Positions 27,429 to 35,901 are shown, numbered from the stretch's first letter. The stretch is DNA of 64,000 bases from Phyllobacterium myrsinacearum (GCF_002980555.1 NZ_PVBT01000001.1:1352422-1416421); one strand, 5' to 3'. Notes: generated by a model from the letters alone, not told the origin. Made by a program: numbers and translations.

Positions 27429-27941
27429 CTATTTCTTGCTGCAGGTACCGCAGACCGCCGCAATCGCGGGGTGGCGGACCTTGTCGCCGACCGCAACACC
27501 GAGCCGCCGGGCCGTGCCCGCCTTGACTTCGATGACGAACCGCGCCGGACCGCCGGAGGAAATCGTCGTGCGGGAAAACGGCACCGCATTGGCGCGAATT
27601 GCCGACACACGGCCGTTTTCATCGAGGAAAATCATGTCGAGCGCCGAAGGGGTATTCTCCATCCACATGGTGACGAGACGGCTGTCCTCGAACACGAACA
27701 GCATGGCGCTGTTGTCCTTGAGGTCGGTGCGGAACATCAGTCCGCGCTCGCGCGCCTCGTCGGTATCGGCCACCTCGACCTGGAAGGGAACATCGCCTTT
27801 GGCGGTGTTGATCACCAGCGGCGCCGCATCGATGGGCAGATGCATCGGCTGCTGGTCGGCGGCGGGCGCGGCCGTTGCGGCGAAGACCAGCGCAAGGAGG
27901 CCGATCAGCAAAGACCGGCACACGCGCAAGAGCCTGTTCAT
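27429..27941 (-). CDS. DUF192 family exported protein
   Basis: A 170-residue DUF192 protein with an N-terminal signal sequence (residues ~1-28, including SLLIGLLALVFAATAAPAAD). The domain (~45-165) contains the family landmarks EARERGLMFRTDLKDNSAML and IFLDENGRVSAIRAN. The function is unknown; many members are exported. It is the middle of a minus-strand run (cold-shock, DUF192, hydrolase) with gaps of 8 and 7 nt, so the three are probably one operon. ATG 27941 is chosen because it gives a clean signal peptide. Confidence 0.87.
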   Translation of the reverse strand: MNRLLRVCRSLLIGLLALVFAATAAPAADQQPMHLPIDAAPLVINTAKGDVPFQVEVADTDEARERGLMFRTDLKDNSAMLFVFEDSRLVTMWMENTPSALDMIFLDENGRVSAIRANAVPFSRTTISSGGPARFVIEVKAGTARRLGVAVGDKVRHPAIAAVCGTCSKK

Positions 27942-27949
27942 GGGATGTC

Positions 27950-28531
27950 TTAGTGGGATGCCGGCAGCTGCGTGCCGATATCCGGGTGAATTTCCGAAGC
28001 CATCAGGCCCTTGTCGCCATTGCCGAAGCGGATCAGCACCACCTGTCCCGGGCGCAGTTCGGTCAGGCCGAAGCGGCGCAGGGTTTCCATATGGATGAAA
28101 ATATCCTCGGTGCCTTCGCCGCGGGTAAGGAACCCAAAGCCCTTGGTGCGGTTGAACCACTTGACCAGAACCCGCTCCAGTCCGCTCGACGGCGTGACGG
28201 AGACATGGGTGCGCACCGGCGGCAGTTCGGTCGGGTGAACGGCGGTGGAACTGTCCATGGACAGCACGCGGAAGCACTGCATGCCGCGCTCGCCCTGCTT
28301 GACTTCGCAGACGACGCGCGCGCCTTCGAGCGCGGTCTGGAAACCGTCGCGGCGCAGGCAGGTCACATGCAGCAGAATATCAGGCAGATCAGCATTGTCG
28401 GGGATTACAAAACCATATCCCTTGGCGACGTCGAACCATTTGATAGCGCCCGCAACCTCGATGAGGTCGAGGCCATCGGCTAATTGTTCATCATCGGGGG
28501 AATGCCGGGCTGATACTGGTCTGTCTGACAT
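27950..28531 (-). CDS. Double cold-shock-domain protein
   Basis: A 193-residue protein with two cold-shock domains (residues ~28-90 and ~120-185). Each has the RNP1-like signature: IKWFDVAKGYGFVIPD in the first and VKWFNRTKGFGFLTRGEGTE in the second. CSD proteins bind single-stranded nucleic acids and act as RNA chaperones. Two-domain forms are typical of Rhizobiales. ATG 28531 is preceded by GGAGGGGC. It heads the minus-strand run with DUF192 and the hydrolase. Confidence 0.92.
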   Translation of the reverse strand: MSDRPVSARHSPDDEQLADGLDLIEVAGAIKWFDVAKGYGFVIPDNADLPDILLHVTCLRRDGFQTALEGARVVCEVKQGERGMQCFRVLSMDSSTAVHPTELPPVRTHVSVTPSSGLERVLVKWFNRTKGFGFLTRGEGTEDIFIHMETLRRFGLTELRPGQVVLIRFGNGDKGLMASEIHPDIGTQLPASH

Positions 28532-28843
28532 GAAGCGAGCCCCTCCTCTCCTGAAAGCAACCACTGATTCTCTTCATTCAGAATAACACCTGTCCGATGG
28601 ATGAGGGCAAGTATCATCTGGCTGTTTTTGTTGAAAAACAGGTGCAAATCTTGTGATCACCGGTTCAACCACCCGTTGCATGCATGTCAATTTGTGACGT
28701 CATGAAAATAATGTTACCAAAAAGATGTAGGCGCGCAGCCTGGGCGATCGCATGATGGACCCGGTGGCAATTGCACGATGAACCCGGCAATTGGACGGTT
28801 GCTGCCGCCTTTCACACACTGACGCACACATCAAGGGAAAACG
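28532..28843. other. Divergent promoter region of the cold-shock and gloA genes
   Basis: 312 bp without a gene. It holds the promoters of the two divergent genes. A short imperfect tandem repeat (GATGGACCCGGTGGCAATTG at 28754-28773 and GATGAACCCGGCAATTG at 28777-28793) is the only structure seen. Confidence 0.5.
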
Positions 28844-29284
28844 ATGCGCTATCTTCACACAATGGTCCGCGTCCGCGATATCGATGAATCGCTGGATTTC
28901 TACTGCAACAAATTCGGCCTTGAGGAAATTCGGCGTACGGAAAACGAAAAAGGCCGTTTCACGCTGATTTTCCTGGCTGCTCCCGACGATAAGGGCCGCG
29001 CCGTGGCCGAACGGGCGCCGGAACTGGAACTGACCTATAACTGGGACCCGGAAACCTATACGGGCGGGCGCAATTTCGGCCACCTCGCCTATGTCGTCGA
29101 GAATATCTACGCCACCTGCCAGAAGTTGCAGGACAGCGGCGTCATCATCAACCGCCCGCCCCGCGACGGCAACATGGCCTTCGTCCGCTCGCCCGACGGC
29201 ATTTCCATCGAAATCCTGCAGAAGGGCGCACCGCTGCCGCCGCAGGAACCCTGGCTGTCAATGCCGAACACCGGCAGCTGGTAA
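28844..29284 (+). CDS. gloA: Lactoylglutathione lyase (glyoxalase I)
   Basis: A 146-residue glyoxalase I. It isomerises the hemithioacetal of methylglyoxal and glutathione to S-lactoylglutathione. The family pattern [20 protein letters not shown] is at the start; the metal ligands H6, E55-like and the [10 protein letters not shown] (~83) and [10 protein letters not shown] regions complete the vicinal-oxygen-chelate fold. ATG 28844 follows AAGGGAAAACG. Length is normal. Confidence 0.95.
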   Translation: MRYLHTMVRVRDIDESLDFYCNKFGLEEIRRTENEKGRFTLIFLAAPDDKGRAVAERAPELELTYNWDPETYTGGRNFGHLAYVVENIYATCQKLQDSGVIINRPPRDGNMAFVRSPDGISIEILQKGAPLPPQEPWLSMPNTGSW

Positions 29285-29522
29285 TTTTATGCCGACGCCA
29301 CCGCCGTCCTCAACGGGGCGGCGGTGACGGATGGTGTTTGATGCAAGGTCGCGGGCTGCAAAGTTAGCCAAAATGATAGCTGCCAAGCTGATCGGAAATG
29401 TTGCAGAATAGAGTTTCTTGCAATCCTCGTCGTCCCTCATGGTGAGCTTCCTGAGCGTGCCGAAGCGCGAACCACGCACCGCACGCCTTGCAAATGGCGA
29501 CTGGAAGGAAAGGGAGCCTGTG

Positions 29523-29723
29523 ATGAACGGCAAACTCAAAAACCTGCTCCCTTTCAGCGATGAGGAGGAAGTCCGGATACAGCGGGGCATTGCCGAAGAT
29601 GCGGACAATCCCGAACTGACCGATGAGGAAATGCGGCAGATGCGGCCGTTCAGGGAGGTGTTTCCCGAACTTGCGCGTGAAATCGACAAGGAGATCGCCG
29701 CGCGCAGCCGCCCGGAAAGATGA
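29523..29723 (+). CDS. BrnA-N-like mini-protein 1
   Basis: A 66-residue protein resembling the N-terminal half of BrnA antitoxins (EEEVRIQRGIAEDADNPELT, then the RPFREVFPELAREI core), ending where a BrnA would begin its ribbon-helix-helix DNA-binding half. GGAAAGGGAG precedes ATG 29523. A 111-bp stretch (29604-29714) is duplicated at 29814-29924 with about 105 of 111 bases identical. No BrnT toxin is adjacent. It is the first gene of a four-gene operon with two Xre genes. Function is unknown. Confidence 0.7.
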   Translation: MNGKLKNLLPFSDEEEVRIQRGIAEDADNPELTDEEMRQMRPFREVFPELAREIDKEIAARSRPER

Positions 29724-29738
29724 AGGGAAGCTCATCTG

Positions 29739-29939
29739 ATGGCTGTCAAACGCGAATTGCAGAAAGCGTTCCAACCGGACCGCGGCTATACAAGAGAAGA
29801 CTGGGATGCCGTCGACAACCCCGAACTGACCGACGACGAAATGCGGCAGATGCGGCCGTTCAGGGAGGTGTTTCCCGAACTTGCGCGTGAAATCGACAAG
29901 GAAATCGCCGCGCGTGGCCGCCCGACACGAAGAACGTGA
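29739..29939 (+). CDS. BrnA-N-like mini-protein 2
   Basis: A 66-residue paralogue of the previous gene: residues ~26-62 are nearly identical (DNPELTDDEMRQMRPFREVF). The N-terminus differs (MAVKRELQKAFQPDRGYTRE) and the end reads GRPTRRT. The stop overlaps the Xre gene start by 4 nt (GTGA), which ties it to the Xre pair. It also lacks the DNA-binding half of BrnA. Recent tandem duplication is likely. Function is unknown. Confidence 0.7.
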   Translation: MAVKRELQKAFQPDRGYTREDWDAVDNPELTDDEMRQMRPFREVFPELAREIDKEIAARGRPTRRT

Positions 29940-30169
29940 TTACTCCTGAGCAAATACGCGGTGCACGGGCGATGCTGGGTCTGACCCAGGCGGAACTGGC
30001 TACACTGGCTGGCCTGTCGACAACCGGTCTCAACAATATCGAACGCGGTCTGGCCGACCCCAAGGCGTCCACTTTGCGGGCTATTCAAGCGGCGCTTGAA
30101 GCCAAGTCCGTGGTCTTCCTCGCCGATGGCCAGACGGTCGATGGCGGGCCGGGCGTCAGGCTGAAATAG
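29936..30169 (+). CDS. Small Xre-family HTH regulator
   Basis: A 77-residue single-domain HTH (residues ~4-60, with RGARAMLGLTQAELATLAGL and the recognition helix STTGLNNIERG) plus the short tail DGQTVDGGPGVRLK. GTG at 29936 overlaps the previous stop by 4 nt, so translation is probably coupled. It is related to the Xre at 30171 and to that at 15049. Confidence 0.82.
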   Translation: MITPEQIRGARAMLGLTQAELATLAGLSTTGLNNIERGLADPKASTLRAIQAALEAKSVVFLADGQTVDGGPGVRLK

Positions 30170-30170
30170 C

Positions 30171-30410
30171 ATGACGCTCTCCCCCGCGCAGTGCCGCGCT
30201 GCACGCGCCCTGATTGGCTGGTCGCAATCCAGGCTTGCGGAGGTGGCAAAGGTTGCACCGGCGACCATTGCAACCTTCGAAACCGGCAAACGCATCCCCT
30301 ATGACCGGACGCTTGATGATCTCAAGAATGCCTTGTCGGCCGCCGGCGTGGTCTTTCTCGACAAGGGCGCCGAGCGTGCCGGCGGCGCAGGGGTGCGGCT
30401 GGCGGATTAG
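30171..30410 (+). CDS. Small Xre-family HTH regulator
   Basis: A 79-residue HTH protein (residues ~5-60, with CRAARALIGWSQSRLAEVAK and APATIATFETGKRIP) with the same GVVFLDKG...GAGVRLAD tail. It starts one base after the preceding stop. The two Xre proteins are related but not close duplicates. They could regulate this operon or form a pair with each other. Confidence 0.82.
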   Translation: MTLSPAQCRAARALIGWSQSRLAEVAKVAPATIATFETGKRIPYDRTLDDLKNALSAAGVVFLDKGAERAGGAGVRLAD

Positions 30411-30438
30411 CGCATTTCACGTCTGCAGCTAAAACAGT

Positions 30439-30483
30439 TTGCCAAATGGAAAACTTTTGTCTATAGTTCTCCATATGGAAAAC
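30439..30483 (+). promoter_or_regulatory. Promoter and overlapping operator of the ArsR gene
   Basis: TTGCCA (30439-30444), a 17-nt spacer and TATAGT (30462-30467) form a good sigma-70-type promoter. The expected start point is about 30474, right at the ATG (30475), so the message would be leaderless. The near-palindrome GTTCTCCATATGGAAAAC (30466-30483) covers the start codon, and TGGAAAAC occurs again at 30447. It is probably the operator of the ArsR protein. Confidence 0.6.
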
Positions 30484-30825
30484 TATCAGACTTCGCTGGA
30501 TGCCGCCTTTCACGCCCTCGCCGACCCCACCCGCCGGGCCGTGGTCAGCCGCCTGACCCGCGGCCCTGCCCCGGTCAAGGAACTGGCGGAACCCTTTGCC
30601 ATGGGATTGCCGTCCTTCATGAAGCACCTGCGGGTGCTTGAGGCCGACGGGCTGATCCATTCCAGAAAGACCGGCCGCGTGCGCACCTGCTGGGTGGATA
30701 CCGAAAGGCTCGCGGCCGCTGAAACCTGGCTCGCCGAGCAGCGGGCCCTCTGGCAGGGCCGGGCGGACCGGCTGGCCGATTATGTGGAAACCCAGATGAA
30801 CGGGAGTGTTGACGATGCCGGCTAA
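30475..30825 (+). CDS. ArsR-family transcriptional regulator
   Basis: A 116-residue winged-helix regulator of the ArsR/SmtB fold (residues ~8-85): AFHALADPTRRAVVSRLTRG, then ELAEPFAMGLPSFMKHLRVL as the HTH. No metal-binding cysteines are obvious, as in the ArsR proteins paired with SRPBCC genes. Starts at ATG 30475 without a ribosome site; the longer frame to 30439 would read into the promoter. Its last 11 nt overlap the SRPBCC gene. Such pairs commonly regulate themselves. Confidence 0.92.
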   Translation: MENYQTSLDAAFHALADPTRRAVVSRLTRGPAPVKELAEPFAMGLPSFMKHLRVLEADGLIHSRKTGRVRTCWVDTERLAAAETWLAEQRALWQGRADRLADYVETQMNGSVDDAG

Positions 30826-31285
30826 CCCATCCGAACTGACCATTGCGCGTTTCATCAAGGCGCCGCCCGCCCTCGTGTGGAAGGCCTGGAGCACACCGGA
30901 ACATCTGGCGAAATGGTGGATCCCCGCCCCCATCGAATGCAAGGTGGTCAAGCTCGATCTTCACCCCGGCGGCGCGTTCGAAACGCGCATGCGCGAGGAC
31001 GGCGGCGATTTCCAACCGCATGTCGATGGCTGTTTCCTGGAGATCGTGCCGGAAGCAAAACTCGTCTTCACCACCGTCATGACCGGCGGCTGGAAACCGG
31101 CCGAACCCTGGCTGGCCCTGACCGCGATCATCACCTTCGAGGCGGAGGGCAGCGGCACCCGCTACGCCTCGCGCGTTCTGCACAAGGACGCCGCCGACGC
31201 CCGCAAGCATGAAGAGATGGGATTTGAGGAGGGCTGGGGCACCGCCATTGGCCAGCTGGCAGCCTTCGTCCAGCAACTGGCCTGA
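30815..31285 (+). CDS. SRPBCC-family protein (AHSA1-like)
   Basis: A 156-residue START/SRPBCC protein of the AHSA1/Aha1 C-terminal-like type (LTIARFIKAPPALVWKAWST, then PEHLAKWWIPAP near residue 28). It binds hydrophobic ligands in a helix-grip fold. ATG 30815 overlaps the ArsR stop by 11 nt, so translation is coupled. The length is normal. The ligand is unknown; the gene order ArsR-SRPBCC is common in bacteria. Confidence 0.9.
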   Translation: MPANPSELTIARFIKAPPALVWKAWSTPEHLAKWWIPAPIECKVVKLDLHPGGAFETRMREDGGDFQPHVDGCFLEIVPEAKLVFTTVMTGGWKPAEPWLALTAIITFEAEGSGTRYASRVLHKDAADARKHEEMGFEEGWGTAIGQLAAFVQQLA

Positions 31286-31286
31286 G

Positions 31287-32345
31287 CTAGTTGCTTGTCC
31301 CGGCCCTCGCCTTCAGTTCCCCGGCATAATCGAGTACCATTTTGCGCCGCTCGGGCGTGCCGGGATGGGTTTCCAGCATGCTGGTGGGACTGTGGTCGTT
31401 GAGCTTGTCCTCCACCAGCGCGAAGAAGCGGGCAATGGCGGCGGGATCAAACCCGGCCTTCTGCATCAATTCGACGCTGTGCCGGTCGGCGGCGCTTTCA
31501 TCGGCGCGTGAGTAGGACAAGGCCAGTAAACCGCCGCCCTGCACCAGCACATCATGGGTGCTGCCGCCGATATCGCCGCCGATCAGCATGATCAGCCCGG
31601 CAACCCCGGCGGCACGATAGAGCTGGCGCAGGCTGTGTTTCAGCTCCACATGGCCGATTTCATGGGCAAGCACGCCGAGCAGCATTTCCGTGTCGCCATC
31701 CGCCAGCTTGACCAGCTGGTCGGTGATGACAACCGTGCCATCCGGCAAGGCAAAGGCATTGGGGCCGATGATGCCGCCATCGCGAAAATTCAGGTTGAAG
31801 CCGCCAGCGCCGAGGCCGGATTTGGCCGCGAGTTTCTCAAAACCGTCCTTCAGCCCGGCCTTGTCGGCATCTGTCAGGGTGCTTTGCGAGAAAACCGTGG
31901 TGTCGAGCGTTTGCAGCGTTCCCTTCGACATGAGTGCCGGGACAACCGGCGGCGTGACCAGAACGGCAACTTCGACCAGAGCGGGCACGGCAAAGCGGTA
32001 AATCGAGAAGGCAAAGGCGAAGGTCAGGAGGACAAGCACCAGCAGCCGGGGGTGGAACCGCTCCAGCCGGTGTATCCACCCGGCGCTGCGCCCCTTTTGC
32101 GCCGCCACCAGCGCATCGATGGCGTCATTGTCCATCGTCTCGAAACTGGTCCTGTCGGGATAGGTCAGGCGCCGCGGTATCGATCCGACGCGGTCGCTGA
32201 TGCCGATCTGGCCGAAGGCGGCGGCGGACAGGATGGTTCCGTCCACGGCAACGACGGATACGGCATCGTCGGCGAAAACCAGACTGGCTCCCCGTCCCGC
32301 GCTCGATCCTTCGCGGTACCAGAGGCCTGTCGTCAGTTTCCCCAT
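31287..32345 (-). CDS. M48-family metalloprotease (membrane-bound)
   Basis: A 352-residue protein with one transmembrane helix (residues ~98-122, LLVLVLLTFAFAFSIYRFAV) and an M48 domain. The zinc motif HEIGH is in GVLAHEIGHVELKHSLRQLY near residue 236, and the third ligand Glu is in SRADESAADRHSVEL near residue 290. N-terminal residues ~1-70 form a small extra domain. ATG 32345 lies one base after the YjgN stop, so the two genes are co-transcribed. It likely cleaves membrane or periplasmic proteins. Confidence 0.9.
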   Translation of the reverse strand: MGKLTTGLWYREGSSAGRGASLVFADDAVSVVAVDGTILSAAAFGQIGISDRVGSIPRRLTYPDRTSFETMDNDAIDALVAAQKGRSAGWIHRLERFHPRLLVLVLLTFAFAFSIYRFAVPALVEVAVLVTPPVVPALMSKGTLQTLDTTVFSQSTLTDADKAGLKDGFEKLAAKSGLGAGGFNLNFRDGGIIGPNAFALPDGTVVITDQLVKLADGDTEMLLGVLAHEIGHVELKHSLRQLYRAAGVAGLIMLIGGDIGGSTHDVLVQGGGLLALSYSRADESAADRHSVELMQKAGFDPAAIARFFALVEDKLNDHSPTSMLETHPGTPERRKMVLDYAGELKARAGTSN

Positions 32346-32346
32346 G

Positions 32347-33441
32347 TCAGAAACCAAAATCGATACCTTCGATATCCATGAATTCCGAACCGACAGCCGA
32401 ACCGCTGTCCTTGATATCCGAGAAAATCTCGCCGACATCGCCGTCAAAGACAATAGCCGTATAGTCCGCGTGAAAGCGCGCCAGCCGGACGGCGGCCCAG
32501 GGCCGCATCAGGCCGAGTGTGAGGATGGTGACAACCAGATTGGAGACCATCACCCAGGCATAGGTCCAGCGCGGCATGTCGGAGAAGAGGTAATGGCGCC
32601 CGTCGAATGTGGTGGCGCTAAAACCGGCATTGCGCACACCCGCCGAATACAGCAGCCCGACAACCGCGTAGAGCAGCAGGACCGGCAGGAGCATGAGATA
32701 GAGCGTGACGATGAAGGCGACGTTGCGGGCAGGATCATTGGCAAAGTCATTGGCCTTCAGCGCCTGCAGGCCGGCGGCCGAACCGCCGATGATGATGCCG
32801 AGCAGGACAAGGCCGCCGACCGTCAGCACTGCGGGCAGCACCCAGGCGCGGTAGAGCGCACCGAGGGTCGGATCGGGTGAAAACACCTTTCCGCCATAGC
32901 GCAGGTTGCCGAGGGTGTAGCGCAGCGTCCACCGGCTGGCGATGGGCGCAAGCAGGCCGAAGCTGAGCCCAGCCACCAGGCTGCTGAGGAAAAAGGCCCG
33001 GACAGCGCCCCAGTAACCGCCGGTGAAATCGAAGCGCACATTGCGGTAGCTGGTGACGCGCGCGCTGAAACGCAGGCCGCGTGCGATCAGCCAGGGGATC
33101 GCGACGATGAACACCAGGCCGAGCAGTCCGCCAAGGAGCGGCGAAAACCGCAGGAGCAGATTGTAGAGGATGAGATAGCCGACGACGAGGATGCGTCCGA
33201 TCAGAATCTGTTTCGGCCGGGCATGATAATCGAACCAGCCATCGGCCAGCTTGGTATTGCCGAAGAAATAGCGATTGCGCCGCACCTTTGCCCAGGCAGA
33301 ATAGATGCCGAGCGTTACAATCGTCAGCAATATATTGACGATCCAGATGCCGAAATACTCTTTGCCGGTGCCGGAAAAGGCAAACCGGTGACCTGTATAT
33401 TCAGCCGGACGGCCGAACTGTACGTGTGGCGAGCCTTCCAT
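32347..33441 (-). CDS. YjgN/DUF898 family membrane protein
   Basis: A 364-residue polytopic protein of DUF898 (YjgN) with about six to eight transmembrane segments, including the family opening YFGIWIVNILLTIVTLGIYS and the AWAKVRRNRYFFGNTKL repeat. A similar pattern recurs in the second half (LVVTILTLGLMRPWAAVRLA), a duplication typical of the family. ATG 33441 is used; the longer frame is not supported. Function is unknown. The M48 protease follows one base later. Confidence 0.87.
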   Translation of the reverse strand: MEGSPHVQFGRPAEYTGHRFAFSGTGKEYFGIWIVNILLTIVTLGIYSAWAKVRRNRYFFGNTKLADGWFDYHARPKQILIGRILVVGYLILYNLLLRFSPLLGGLLGLVFIVAIPWLIARGLRFSARVTSYRNVRFDFTGGYWGAVRAFFLSSLVAGLSFGLLAPIASRWTLRYTLGNLRYGGKVFSPDPTLGALYRAWVLPAVLTVGGLVLLGIIIGGSAAGLQALKANDFANDPARNVAFIVTLYLMLLPVLLLYAVVGLLYSAGVRNAGFSATTFDGRHYLFSDMPRWTYAWVMVSNLVVTILTLGLMRPWAAVRLARFHADYTAIVFDGDVGEIFSDIKDSGSAVGSEFMDIEGIDFGF

Positions 33442-33618
33442 GTTTCCCCCGAAACAGAATTGTCGAACTGGACACTGCGACTTGCTTAGCCCGACTTGGG
33501 GCGGGATAGCAATCGCGCGGCCGGAATTTCGCTTCAACAGCCGTTTGATATCGCCGACAAACCGCTTTCACAGGCCGGTTTGTCCTGATATCAGAAATGT
33601 CACAATGAGGAGGATGCC

Positions 33619-35151
33619 ATGAAGGATGTGCTGATCGAGCTGGAGCGCCGCAGGACCATTGCGCGGGAGGGCGGCGGCAAGGCGCGGATAGAGGCCCAGC
33701 ACAAGCGCGGCAAGCTGACGGCGCGCGAGCGCATCGACATTTTTCTCGATGAAGGCTCCTTTGAGGAGTTCGACATGTTCGTCGAACACCGCTCGACCGA
33801 TTTCGGCATGGAAGAGACAAAATTTGCCGGCGATGGCGTCGTGACCGGCTGGGGCACCATCAACGGGCGCACGGTGTTCGTCTTCGCCAAGGATTTTACC
33901 GTGTTCGGCGGCTCGCTGTCCGAAGCGCATGCGGAAAAGGTGCAGAAAATCCAGGACATGGCCCTGCGCAACCGCGCGCCGGTGATCGGGCTTTACGATG
34001 CGGGCGGCGCGCGCATCCAGGAGGGCGTGGCGGCGCTCGGCGGCTATGCGGAAATCTTTCAGCGCAATGTGCTTGCATCGGGCGTTATCCCGCAAATCTC
34101 CGTCATCATGGGCCCCTGTGCGGGCGGCGATGTCTATTCCCCCGCCATGACCGATTTCATCTTCATGGTGCGCGACACCTCCTACATGTTCGTCACCGGG
34201 CCTGATGTGGTGAAGACCGTGACCAATGAAACGGTGACGGCCGAACAGCTGGGCGGCGCGTCGATCCACACCACCAAATCGTCGATTGCCGACGGCGCCT
34301 ATGACAATGACGTGGCGGCGCTGTTGCAGATGCGCCGCCTCATTGATTTTCTCCCGGCATCCAACACCGCCGATATTCCCGAGATCGAATGTTTCCAGGA
34401 TACGGATGAACCGGACTATTCGCTCGACCGGCTGGTGCCGGACAATGCCAACAAGCCCTATGACATCAAGGAACTGATCCGCAAAACCGTGGATGAGGCC
34501 GACTTTTTCGAGATTCAGGAAAGCTTTGCCAAAAACATCGTCGTCGGCTTCGGCCGCGTCGAGGGCCGCACCGTCGGGATCGTCGGCAACCAGCCGATGG
34601 TTCTTGCCGGGGTGCTCGACAGCGATGCCTCGCGCAAGGCGGCGCGCTTCGTCCGCTTCTGCGACTGTTTCAACATTCCCATCGTCACCTTCGTCGATGT
34701 GCCGGGCTTCCTCCCCGGTACGGCGCAGGAATATGGCGGCCTGATCAAACATGGCGCCAAGCTTCTGTTCGCCTATGCGGAGGCCACGGTGCCAAAAATC
34801 ACCATCATCACGCGCAAGGCCTATGGCGGCGCCTATGACGTGATGGCGTCCAAGCATCTGCGCGGCGACATCAATTATGCCTGGCCGTCGGCGCAGATCG
34901 CGGTGATGGGTGCCAAGGGCGCGGTGGAAATCATCTACCGCAAGGATATTGGCGATGCGGAGAAAATCGCGGCGCACACGAAACGCTACGAGGACCGGTT
35001 CCTGTCGCCATTCGTGGCGGCCGAGCGCGGCTATATCGATGAGGTGATCATGCCCCATTCCACGCGCAAGCGGGTTTCACGGGCACTGCGCATGCTGCGC
35101 AACAAGGATCTCGAAAATCCCTGGAAGAAACATGACAATATCCCGCTTTAA
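33619..35151 (+). CDS. pccB: Propionyl-CoA carboxylase beta (carboxyltransferase) subunit
   Basis: A 510-residue acyl-CoA carboxyltransferase with the N- and C-terminal crotonase-like halves. Landmarks: [20 protein letters not shown] (residues ~31-50), biotin/acyl-CoA-binding [20 protein letters not shown] (~165), and [20 protein letters not shown] (~361). It carboxylates propionyl-CoA on a biotinylated alpha subunit, which is not in the window. AGGAGG precedes ATG 33619. Length and signatures fit PccB better than AccD or MccB. Confidence 0.94.
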   Translation: MKDVLIELERRRTIAREGGGKARIEAQHKRGKLTARERIDIFLDEGSFEEFDMFVEHRSTDFGMEETKFAGDGVVTGWGTINGRTVFVFAKDFTVFGGSLSEAHAEKVQKIQDMALRNRAPVIGLYDAGGARIQEGVAALGGYAEIFQRNVLASGVIPQISVIMGPCAGGDVYSPAMTDFIFMVRDTSYMFVTGPDVVKTVTNETVTAEQLGGASIHTTKSSIADGAYDNDVAALLQMRRLIDFLPASNTADIPEIECFQDTDEPDYSLDRLVPDNANKPYDIKELIRKTVDEADFFEIQESFAKNIVVGFGRVEGRTVGIVGNQPMVLAGVLDSDASRKAARFVRFCDCFNIPIVTFVDVPGFLPGTAQEYGGLIKHGAKLLFAYAEATVPKITIITRKAYGGAYDVMASKHLRGDINYAWPSAQIAVMGAKGAVEIIYRKDIGDAEKIAAHTKRYEDRFLSPFVAAERGYIDEVIMPHSTRKRVSRALRMLRNKDLENPWKKHDNIPL

Positions 35152-35161
35152 GGCGGGATAT
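35138..35161 (+). terminator. Hairpin at the pccB stop
   Basis: A 9-bp stem (ATATCCCGC with GCGGGATAT, 6-nt loop) overlaps the pccB stop. No U-rich tail follows, so its role as terminator is uncertain. Confidence 0.35.
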
Positions 35162-35193
35162 CGGCAGTTCAAGACAAAAAGAATATCGGGGAT

Positions 35194-35379
35194 TTAACGG
35201 CGGAAGCTGAAGCCGCCGCTGGATTCGCGAAGGATCTGCGAGATGGTGCGCTTGTCGCATGGCTCTGCCATTTTGGCGGCGGCCTTGACCATTGTTGCGC
35301 TCGACTTCACGCCGACCTTCGGCAATTTGATGACACGTGCTTCAGACGGCGACGACGTTTCTTTATTTATTGTTAGCAT
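35194..35379 (-). CDS. Small hypothetical protein
   Basis: A 61-residue protein preceded by a GAGGTG ribosome site. The C-terminus CDKRTISQILRESSGGFSFR is the most distinctive part. No domain is recognised. It lies convergent with pccB, with a 42-bp gap. Conservation in relatives would decide whether it is real. Confidence 0.5.
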   Translation of the reverse strand: MLTINKETSSPSEARVIKLPKVGVKSSATMVKAAAKMAEPCDKRTISQILRESSGGFSFRR

Positions 35380-35721
35380 TGTTCACACCTCTAGTTAAAC
35401 TATTCTCGCCAAGAGAATAATCCTGTTTCAGCATGCGTCTGTATTTCGGATGCATTGTGACATTAAGAAAATTCAAACGATTTAACAAATCACTATTTGT
35501 ATCCGATTTTGACTCTCGTTTGAATAAAACCAATAAATCGTAAAAAGGTTCCCCGTCCGTAAATATCACGCAAATATTACATTATGAAACAACAGTAAAA
35601 CACCGTTTTGGGGCGGGATTCCTCTACCCTTATGGTTAATGCAGAGGTGTGGCCGGGGGTGAGCGCGTGGTTCAGGGAACCACGCACCAAGGCATTGCAA
35701 CGGGGGTGAGCGCGTGGCGGC
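35380..35721. other. AT-rich intergenic stretch with direct repeats and a hairpin
   Basis: 342 bp without a confident gene. A 17-bp sequence, CGGGGGTGAGCGCGTGG, occurs at 35654-35670 and again at 35701-35717. A perfect hairpin (GCGTGGTTC and GAACCACGC, 35665-35685) overlaps the first copy. The AT-rich part around 35400-35600 could be the promoter of the small gene at 35194. Confidence 0.55.
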
Positions 35722-35901
35722 TTAAATGGACTCGATGCCGACCTTGCTCTGGATCTGGTCAATGGTTTCCTTGACGAAGAAGGTCAAACCAGCGGTTGTC
35801 GTAACGATGTGTGTTCCTGTCCCGTAAGGGTTGAACGAAACGACATGGGCGAAATTGAGTGTGATGAGATCGCCGTTAACGTCGGTCAGTTTGATCCACA
35901 T
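35722..35901 (-). CDS. Small hypothetical protein
   Basis: A 59-residue protein with a GGGAGGT site 10 nt before ATG 35901; the upstream in-frame start at 35982 would add a leader not preceded by such a site. It reads like a beta-rich small domain (MWIKLTDVNGDLITLNFAHV, then ETIDQIQSKVGIESI). Function unknown. It is a small stand-alone gene next to the GNAT operon end. Confidence 0.65.
   Translation of the reverse strand: MWIKLTDVNGDLITLNFAHVVSFNPYGTGTHIVTTTAGLTFFVKETIDQIQSKVGIESI

Noticed and set aside
35363-35569. A 68-codon minus-strand frame overlapping the small gene at 35194
   Set aside because: AT-rich, overlaps the start region of another small gene, and has no domain or clear ribosome site.
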